A stretch of 6,482 bases of DNA, from NCBI GenBank assembly GCA_905236975.1, contig CAJOQU010000185.1:1-6482 (forward strand), in the 5' to 3' direction. This DNA comes from an uncultured Clostridia bacterium. GTDB lineage: Bacteria > Bacillota > Clostridia > Oscillospirales > Acutalibacteraceae. A program made the position numbers and the translations under genes. Position 1 is the stretch's first letter. Every line of letters begins with the position of its first letter. The notes beneath the pieces were generated by a model that did not search any database, was not told the origin of the DNA, and saw only the letters and a list, made by a program, of their open reading frames with translations. Positions 1-4,181 of the stretch are shown here, piece by piece.

Positions 1-162
1 ACCGCTCATGGGGCAGCAGCCGCAACCGCCCTGACACCCGCCGCAGGACGTGCCGCCGTTTTTTCGATTGCGGAGCATGCCAAAGACGATTGCGCCCACA
101 AGGAGGATCAACGCCAAAGAAATGAGAATGGTCGCAAGATTATTGGATATCCATGCAAGCAT
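1..162 (-). CDS. FeoB-associated Cys-rich membrane protein (partial, C-terminus off the left edge)
   Basis: This is a small single-pass membrane protein of the FeoB-associated Cys-rich family, usually encoded directly after feoB in Clostridia and thought to assist ferrous iron uptake; its exact role is not established. Fifty-four codons are visible from the ATG at 162, with no stop before the edge. Residues about 8-29 form one hydrophobic membrane helix. A basic stretch (RNRK, 31-34) follows, then a Gly/Cys tail with cysteines at 40, 43, 47, 49 and 50, which could bind metal or form disulfides. The start is supported by AAGGTG at 170-175, seven bases upstream. That ribosome site overlaps the feoB stop codon, and only 11 bases separate the two genes, so the pair is very likely co-transcribed and perhaps translationally coupled. 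The basic residues after the helix suggest a cytoplasmic Cys tail (inference). Family assignment is confident; full length is unknown. Confidence 0.88.
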   Translation of the reverse strand, partial: MLAWISNNLATILISLALILLVGAIVFGMLRNRKNGGTSCGGCQGGCGCCPMSG

Positions 163-173
163 AAACACTCACC

Positions 174-2588
174 TTACTTAGAAACCTTAACGGAATGGGT
201 CAACTTGACAGCCTCTTTATAGGGCTTAAAGAGCATGAAGAGCATAAAGGCCAACACCGCGATCGCGGCGATCAGCCCCACCACATGCACGTGGCCGGTA
301 AAGAGCGATCCGAATTGATAGATCATCAACGAAACGGCGTAAGCAAACAGGCATTGGTAGCCAATGGCGAACCAGGTCCACTTGGCCGAGTTCATTTCGC
401 GCCGCATGGCGCCGATCGCGGCAAAGCAGGGGGCGCACAGCAGGTTGAACACCAAGAAGGAATAAGCCGTCAGCTTGGTAAGACCCTCAAAATCGAGCAC
501 GCCGAACACGCCCACGACCTCTTCCTTGGCTACAAGCCCCATCATGGTGGCAACGGCGGCTTTAATGTTGGCAAAGCCCAAAGGAGCGAAGATCCATTTG
601 ATCGCGCCGCCGATCATGCCAAGCACGCTGTCTTCCAGCTCCATTTCGGAGCTGAAGGTGAAGGAACCGTCCGACATGCCAAAGCAGGAACCGGCCCAAA
701 TCACAATGGAGGAAAGCAGAATGATGGTTCCGGCTTTTTTTATAAAGGACCAGCCGCGTTCCCACATGGAGCGAAGGATGTTGCTGACTGTCGGCATGTG
801 GTAAGCCGGCAGCTCCATGACAAAGGGAGCGGGATCGCCCGCGAACATTTTGGTCTTTTTCAGCATGATACCGGAAACAATGATGGCCGCAATCCCCACA
901 AAGTAGGCACTGGGCGCGACCCACCAGGCTTTGCCGAACAAAGCCGCGGCAATCAGTGCAATAATGGGCAGCTTGGCGCCGCAGGGAATAAAGGTGGTGG
1001 TCATAATGGTCATACGGCGGTCACGTTCGTTTTCAATGGTACGCGAAGCCATAATGCCGGGCACGCCGCAGCCTGTACCGATCAACATGGGGATAAAGGA
1101 TTTGCCCGAAAGTCCGAATTTGCGGAAAACACGGTCTAACACAAAGGCGATACGCGCCATGTAACCGCAGGCCTCTAAGAAAGCCAACAGAATAAACAGA
1201 ACCAGCATTTGCGGAACAAAGCCCAAAACCGCGCCCACACCGGCGATGATGCCGTCTACAATCAAACTGTGCAGCCATTCGGCACAGTGAACGCTGTCTA
1301 ACAGGTTGTCAAACAAGACCGGAATACCGGGTACCCACACGCCGTAATCGGCGGGATCAGGCACATTTTCCGCCCCTTCCCCCAAGGCGGCCTCGTAAAT
1401 TTCCGAAACGTCATACCCTTCTTCGGCAAGCGAATCGGCATAGGTGCCGTAAGCCTCGTCAAACGCGCCGTAGTCTTCCTCTTCTATGGCGCCCAAAATA
1501 TCATCAGCGCCTACCACCCCGGCTTTATCGGCCGCTTCTACGGTGGAAATCAATTCTGTTGTCCACACATGTTCGGCGGCGTATTCGGTCATAGCGTCTT
1601 CATACTCCGCGTTTCCAATGCCGAATAAATGCCAACCGTCGCCAAACAGGCCGTCGTTGGTCCAGTCAGTCACAAAGGTCCCCACGGTCGAGACCGCTAT
1701 GTAATAGACCAAAAACATAATGACCGCAAAAATCGGCAGCGCCGCGAAGCGGTTGGTCACCACCTTGTCGATCTTATCCGAAGTGGAAAGCCGGCCGGCT
1801 GTTTTCTTTTTGTAACAGCCCTTGATGATCTGCCCGATGTGAACATAACGCTCGTTGGTGATAATGGATTCCGCGTCGTCATCCAGCTCGTTTTCCACGG
1901 CCGCGATGTCCCGCTCAATGTGATCCAGCACCGTTTTGTCAAGCTGAATGGTTTCCAATACCTTTTCGTCGCGTTCAAACAGCTTGATGGCATACCAGCG
2001 CTGCTGTTCTTCCGGCAGACCATGCACGGTCGCTTCCTCAATGTGCGCCAAAGCATGCTCTACTGTGCCTGAAAAGGTGTGCATGGGAACGGTTTTGCCA
2101 TTCTGCGCCGCGTTGATGGCCGCCTCGGCCGCTTCCATAGTGCCGGTGCCTTTCAGCGCCGAGACTTCTACCACTTTGCAGCCAAGCGAACGGGAAAGTT
2201 CTTCAATATTGATTTTATCACCGTTCTTTTTGACCACATCCATCATGTTGATGGCCACTACCACCGGGATGCCAAGCTCGGTCAATTGGGTGGTCAAATA
2301 CAGGTTGCGTTCTAAGTTGGTGCCGTCAATGATGTTCAGGATCGCGTCAGGCCGTTCGCCGATCAGGTAATTACGTGCGACCACTTCCTCCAATGTATAG
2401 GGAGAAAGGGAATAAATACCCGGAAGATCGGTGATGGTCACACCGACATGCTTTTTTAATTTACCTTCTTTTTTTTCTACCGTAACTCCCGGCCAGTTGC
2501 CCACAAACTGGTTGGAACCGGTCAAAGCATTAAAAAGCGTGGTTTTGCCGCAGTTTGGGTTGCCTGCAAGGGCAATGCGCAAATTCAT
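174..2588 (-). CDS. feoB: Ferrous iron transporter FeoB (GTPase/permease) with an acidic loop insertion
   Basis: FeoB is the inner-membrane ferrous iron uptake protein with an N-terminal G domain. The 804-residue product shows G1 GNPNCGKT (9-16), G3 DLPG (54-57), G4 NMMD (114-117) and G5 SALK (143-146). A helical GDI-like spacer (about 165-270) follows, then the membrane domain from about 282. Gate motifs are intact: GTGCGVPG (504-511), PCGAKLPI (535-542) and LCAPC (717-721). Between the first membrane helix (about 282-303) and the next (about 443-470) lies a roughly 92-residue acidic insertion (326-417) that is absent from short FeoBs such as that of E. coli. The chosen start is the ATG at 2588, with GTGAGGA eight bases upstream. 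An in-frame TTG at 2609 would add seven residues but lies upstream of that ribosome site. The gene follows feoA by 75 bases and precedes the Cys-rich partner by 11. A dyad matching the feo operators lies at 2612-2625. Confidence 0.97.
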   Translation of the reverse strand: MNLRIALAGNPNCGKTTLFNALTGSNQFVGNWPGVTVEKKEGKLKKHVGVTITDLPGIYSLSPYTLEEVVARNYLIGERPDAILNIIDGTNLERNLYLTTQLTELGIPVVVAINMMDVVKKNGDKINIEELSRSLGCKVVEVSALKGTGTMEAAEAAINAAQNGKTVPMHTFSGTVEHALAHIEEATVHGLPEEQQRWYAIKLFERDEKVLETIQLDKTVLDHIERDIAAVENELDDDAESIITNERYVHIGQIIKGCYKKKTAGRLSTSDKIDKVVTNRFAALPIFAVIMFLVYYIAVSTVGTFVTDWTNDGLFGDGWHLFGIGNAEYEDAMTEYAAEHVWTTELISTVEAADKAGVVGADDILGAIEEEDYGAFDEAYGTYADSLAEEGYDVSEIYEAALGEGAENVPDPADYGVWVPGIPVLFDNLLDSVHCAEWLHSLIVDGIIAGVGAVLGFVPQMLVLFILLAFLEACGYMARIAFVLDRVFRKFGLSGKSFIPMLIGTGCGVPGIMASRTIENERDRRMTIMTTTFIPCGAKLPIIALIAAALFGKAWWVAPSAYFVGIAAIIVSGIMLKKTKMFAGDPAPFVMELPAYHMPTVSNILRSMWERGWSFIKKAGTIILLSSIVIWAGSCFGMSDGSFTFSSEMELEDSVLGMIGGAIKWIFAPLGFANIKAAVATMMGLVAKEEVVGVFGVLDFEGLTKLTAYSFLVFNLLCAPCFAAIGAMRREMNSAKWTWFAIGYQCLFAYAVSLMIYQFGSLFTGHVHVVGLIAAIAVLAFMLFMLFKPYKEAVKLTHSVKVSK
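1338..1613 (-). other. Region of feoB encoding an acidic extracytoplasmic insertion
   Basis: These codons specify FeoB residues about 326-417, between the first membrane helix and the first gate-forming helices. I count about 26 Asp/Glu, one Lys and no Arg, with many Ala, Tyr and Gly, and no hydrophobic stretch long enough to span a membrane. By FeoB topology the segment should sit on the outer face of the membrane. Similar long loops seem, from memory, to occur in some Oscillospiraceae FeoBs, so it may be lineage-typical rather than unique. Its function is not known to me. Confidence 0.75.
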
Positions 2589-2596
2589 TTGTTGTT

Positions 2597-2603
2597 TCCT
2601 CAC
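2597..2603 (-). promoter_or_regulatory. feoB ribosome binding site
   Basis: GTGAGGA on the minus strand lies eight bases before the ATG at 2588. It decides the start in favour of that ATG over the in-frame TTG at 2609, whose reading would pass through the ribosome site itself. Confidence 0.75.
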
Positions 2604-2611
2604 TTTCAAAA

Positions 2612-2625
2612 TTAGTGTTTGCTAA
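2612..2625. promoter_or_regulatory. Candidate internal metal-repressor operator upstream of feoB
   Basis: TTAGTGTTTGCTAA is an imperfect 14-bp dyad of the form TTAG[C/T]-N4-GCTAA, one base away from the two dyads in the feo promoter region. It lies in the 75-bp feoA-feoB gap, immediately upstream of the feoB ribosome site. I see no convincing promoter next to it, so it may be a secondary repressor site, a remnant, or chance. The shared pattern with the two upstream sites is the main support. Confidence 0.45.
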
Positions 2626-2663
2626 CTGATGAACCTAAAAAGGGGGAATTTTCTGCCGAAAGG

Positions 2664-2885
2664 CTATTCCACCTCAATCATTTCCGCATCTGCCTTGCGG
2701 ATAGAAAGTTCGTAACCGCGCACGGTCACTTCCACCGGGTCGCCGAGCGGAGCTACCTTGCGAATGTGGATCTGCACGCCTTTGGTGACGCCCATATCCA
2801 TAATGCGGCGCTTGACGGCGCCTTCGCCATGCAGCTTAACGACCGTGACCGTTTCGCCGATTTTGACATCTTTGAGTGTTTTCAT
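2664..2885 (-). CDS. feoA: FeoA family protein (second FeoA of the operon)
   Basis: This is a 73-residue cytoplasmic SH3-like protein that assists FeoB in ferrous iron uptake. The sequence matches the canonical clostridial FeoA pattern along its whole length: RRIMDMG (27-33) in the middle, then APLGDPVEV and VRGYELSIRKADAEMI towards the C-terminus. The length is usual for the family (about 70-80). The ATG at 2885 has AAGGAGA at 2893-2899, seven bases upstream; an ATG at 2890 is out of frame. It lies 38 bases after the first FeoA gene and 75 bases before feoB on the same strand, so the three are very likely one transcript. Direct contact with FeoB is known or proposed for the family rather than shown here. 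The symbol is a family name; which paralogue deserves feoA cannot be decided from sequence. Confidence 0.95.
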   Translation of the reverse strand: MKTLKDVKIGETVTVVKLHGEGAVKRRIMDMGVTKGVQIHIRKVAPLGDPVEVTVRGYELSIRKADAEMIEVE

Positions 2886-2923
2886 ACCATTTTCTCCTTA
2901 TTCTAAATTCGAAATACAGCGGC

Positions 2924-3133
2924 TCAGATCATGATTTTCTGAGCCAATTCTTTGCTGATTGCCACGCGAGACTCTTTAACATTTACAATGATATTCCCGC
3001 CGATGGTACTGATGACCGTAACGGTTCCGCCGGGGACAAACCCCAAATTTTCAAGGTGCGCACGCACCTCCGGCTTACCGCCAATCTTTTTGATAATGTT
3101 TTCTTCGCCAATGTCGGCCAGGGTGAGCGGCAT
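2924..3133 (-). CDS. FeoA family protein (first gene of the feo operon, divergent paralogue)
   Basis: This 69-residue protein has the FeoA/SH3-like fold pattern: an N-terminal strand (PLTLADI), the IKKIGG segment (14-19), a helix RAHLENLGFVPG, and two C-terminal strands (TVTVIST, NIIVNV) ending in VAISKELAQKIMI. It lacks the APLGDP loop and the RGYELSIRK signature of its neighbour, so the two are not a recent duplication. The ATG at 3133 is preceded by AAGGAAGG at 3140-3147 with a six-base gap. It is the promoter-proximal gene, about 109 bases downstream of the predicted transcription start. Tandem dissimilar FeoA genes ahead of feoB are familiar in Clostridia; both are thought to act with FeoB, but a division of labour is not established. 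An alternative is a stand-alone FeoA-domain regulator, although the position argues for a transport role. Confidence 0.92.
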   Translation of the reverse strand: MPLTLADIGEENIIKKIGGKPEVRAHLENLGFVPGGTVTVISTIGGNIIVNVKESRVAISKELAQKIMI

Positions 3134-3193
3134 GACAGACCTTCCTTTTTTTATGATACTTTGGTTCGCGCCAGTGAAAGAATCGCAAATAAG

Positions 3194-3207
3194 TTAGCAC
3201 ATGCTAA
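3194..3207. promoter_or_regulatory. Candidate metal-repressor operator O2 in the feo leader
   Basis: TTAGCACATGCTAA has perfect six-base arms (TTAGCA/TGCTAA) around a CA centre. It lies about 35-48 bases downstream of the predicted feo transcription start, with its start 34 bp from that of the promoter-proximal dyad. The TTAG...CTAA symmetry resembles sites of DtxR-family iron or manganese repressors, and the downstream genes import ferrous iron. The regulator is not in the window, so its identity is inference. Confidence 0.6.
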
Positions 3208-3227
3208 TGATGAGCCCTAAATAACGA

Positions 3228-3241
3228 TTAGCTTTCGCTAA
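3228..3241. promoter_or_regulatory. Candidate metal-repressor operator O1 overlapping the feo transcription start
   Basis: TTAGCTTTCGCTAA is a five-base-arm dyad of the same TTAGC-N4-GCTAA form as the site at 3194-3207. It begins eight bases after the feo -10 element, so it covers the predicted transcription start and the first transcribed bases, the expected place for a repressor. In RNA the same arms could also form a short hairpin with a GAAA loop at the 5' end of the transcript. I favour a DtxR-type operator; the protein that binds is unknown. Confidence 0.65.
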
Positions 3242-3249
3242 CTATTCAC

Positions 3250-3278
3250 ATTATATTCCGTGTCAAACATTTTGTCAA
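3250..3278 (-). promoter_or_regulatory. feo operon promoter (sigma-A type)
   Basis: On the minus strand TTGACA (3278-3273) and TATAAT (3255-3250) are separated by exactly 17 bp, a full consensus match for a housekeeping promoter. Transcription should start near 3242. An AT-rich palindrome sits four bases upstream of the -35 element. So strong a promoter on an iron importer implies tight repression, in line with the dyad that overlaps the start. Confidence 0.88.
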
Positions 3279-3282
3279 GTAC

Positions 3283-3296
3283 ATTTTTCGAAAAAT
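3283..3296. repeat. Perfect 14-bp palindrome upstream of the feo -35 element
   Basis: ATTTTTCGAAAAAT is its own reverse complement. It ends four bases before the feo -35 hexamer, where an UP element would lie, so its A/T tracts may help RNA polymerase binding. It does not match the TTAGC dyads. A chance palindrome in AT-rich DNA is quite possible. Confidence 0.4.
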
Positions 3297-3359
3297 TTCA
3301 CTTTTTTTTGCGCTTTGCCCTGCCGTGAAGAAAAAAATTCCGTCTGCGTTGGATTGCAC

Positions 3360-3388
3360 TTGCAAAATAAAGAAAAAACAGATATAAT
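3360..3388 (+). promoter_or_regulatory. tepA promoter (sigma-A type)
   Basis: TTGCAA (3360-3365, four of six bases matching consensus) and TATAAT (3383-3388, perfect) are 17 bp apart. Transcription should start near 3395, giving a leader of about 48 bases before the tepA ATG. No obvious operator overlaps it. It probably also serves the downstream ftsK gene. Confidence 0.72.
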
Positions 3389-3430
3389 AAATATATGTAT
3401 GGTTTACGCTTTTTCTTCCATAATAACAAC

Positions 3431-3436
3431 GGAGGG
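3431..3436 (+). promoter_or_regulatory. tepA ribosome binding site
   Basis: GGAGGG lies six bases before the ATG at 3443. It decides that start over an upstream in-frame ATG at 3395, which falls at the predicted transcription start and has no ribosome site. Confidence 0.85.
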
Positions 3437-3442
3437 AAAGCG

Positions 3443-4129
3443 ATGAACGAACATGAAAACGAAAATCAAACGGAGCGCCGCAAGGCGGAGCTTGACGACA
3501 TGAAAGAAATGGGCGCGGCTGTCGCCTTTGACGGCAAGCACAAAATTTTTTGTCTGACCATTATCGGGGAGATCGAGGGCCATAACGCGTTGCCCGAACA
3601 AAACAAAACCACCAAATACGAGCATGTCATTCCGCAACTGGTCGCCATTGAAGAAAGCCGTGAGATCGAGGGTCTGCTGATTATTTTAAACACGGTTGGC
3701 GGCGATGTAGAAGCCGGGCTTGCCATTGCGGAATTGATTTCCGGCATGAAAAAGCCGTCTGTTTCGTTTGTGTTGGGCGGCGGGCATTCCATCGGGGTTC
3801 CGCTGGCGGTGTCGGCCAAGCGGTCGTATATCGCGCCGTCGGCCACAATGACGGTTCACCCGGTGCGCACCACCGGCCTTGTTATCGGTGTGCCGCAGAT
3901 GATGGATCATTTTGCCCGTATGCAGGGGCGCATTACCGATTTTGTAGTGCGCAATTCCCGCATCTCGGCCGAACGGTTTACCGAACTGATGATGAACACC
4001 GGCGAATTGGTGACCGACGTGGGTTCGGTGCTGTCGGGTGATAAGGCGGTAGCGGAAGGACTGATCGATCAGATCGGCACACTCGGCACGGTGATTGATG
4101 GGTTGTACGGGCTGATCGAATCGAAATGA
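3443..4129 (+). CDS. tepA: ClpP-class serine protease, TepA (YmfB) family
   Basis: This 228-residue cytoplasmic protein belongs to the ClpP/crotonase-fold serine peptidases. In Bacillus subtilis its homologue TepA was described as a translocation-enhancing protein that may clear signal peptides or other fragments; its substrate here is unknown. Visible features are a charged N-terminal tail rich in Glu/Asn (1-20), the substrate-groove motif NTVGGDVEAG (83-92), GGGHSIG (112-118) with the likely nucleophile Ser116, and the likely catalytic His139 in TVHPVR. The third residue is probably Asp192 in MNTGELVTD, a position I infer from ClpP layout. There is no signal peptide or membrane segment. The start at 3443 rests on the GGAGGG site; an upstream ATG would add 16 residues with no ribosome site. 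It sits 52 bases before ftsK on the same strand, as tepA precedes spoIIIE in Bacillus, which supports the family call over ordinary ClpP. Confidence 0.9.
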   Translation: MNEHENENQTERRKAELDDMKEMGAAVAFDGKHKIFCLTIIGEIEGHNALPEQNKTTKYEHVIPQLVAIEESREIEGLLIILNTVGGDVEAGLAIAELISGMKKPSVSFVLGGGHSIGVPLAVSAKRSYIAPSATMTVHPVRTTGLVIGVPQMMDHFARMQGRITDFVVRNSRISAERFTELMMNTGELVTDVGSVLSGDKAVAEGLIDQIGTLGTVIDGLYGLIESK

Positions 4130-4132
4130 TTT

Positions 4133-4150
4133 TGCGGAGGAGACTCCGCA
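4133..4150 (+). other. Hairpin between tepA and ftsK
   Basis: TGCGGAG and CTCCGCA form a perfect seven-base stem closed by a GAGA (GNRA-type) loop, starting four bases after the tepA stop codon. It is followed by TTACATAATTT rather than a run of T, so it is a poor intrinsic terminator. An RNA stability or processing element that lets ftsK be read from the tepA transcript is more likely, with partial attenuation as the alternative. Confidence 0.55.
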
Positions 4151-4170
4151 TTACATAATTTATCAAATTC

Positions 4171-4176
4171 AGGGAG
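4171..4176 (+). promoter_or_regulatory. ftsK ribosome binding site
   Basis: AGGGAG lies five bases before the ATG at 4182 and fixes the start of the translocase. I see no separate promoter in the 52-base gap. Confidence 0.7.
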
Positions 4177-4181
4177 AACAT

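Larger units (their letters stand above)
3134..3442. other. Divergent feo / tepA control region
   Basis: This 309-bp AT-rich stretch has no gene. Reading from the feo side it holds the feo leader (about 109 bases), two TTAGC-N4-GCTAA dyads, the feo promoter, a perfect AT-rich palindrome, an A/T-tract spacer, and the tepA promoter and leader. The two promoters face away from each other with their -35 elements about 80 bp apart. I see no known riboswitch or terminator in it. Confidence 0.8.

Noticed and set aside
195..1139. 314-codon open frame on the plus strand, antisense to feoB
   Set aside because: It lies fully inside the well-supported feoB gene. Its product is an unstructured His/Gly/Asn-rich string with no recognisable motif, and I saw no convincing ribosome site. 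It is a by-product of feoB codon use.
2589..2609. Upstream in-frame TTG start for feoB adding seven residues
   Set aside because: The feoB ribosome site lies inside this extension, and the MNLRIALAGNP start is the normal FeoB N-terminus.
3261..3266. Second TTGACA hexamer on the minus strand in the feo promoter
   Set aside because: It is only five bases from the -10 element, so it cannot act as the -35; the copy at 3273-3278 has the right 17-bp spacing.
3395..3442. Upstream in-frame ATG for tepA adding 16 residues
   Set aside because: It falls at the predicted transcription start just after the -10 element and has no Shine-Dalgarno; the GGAGGG site fits the ATG at 3443 instead.
3134..3442. 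Fur box in the feo-tepA intergenic region
   Set aside because: I found no stretch convincingly matching the GATAATGATAATCATTATC-type pattern; the dyads present fit DtxR-type symmetry better.
4133..4150. Rho-independent terminator after tepA
   Set aside because: The stem is good but no T-run follows on either strand, and ftsK lacks its own clear promoter, so read-through is expected.
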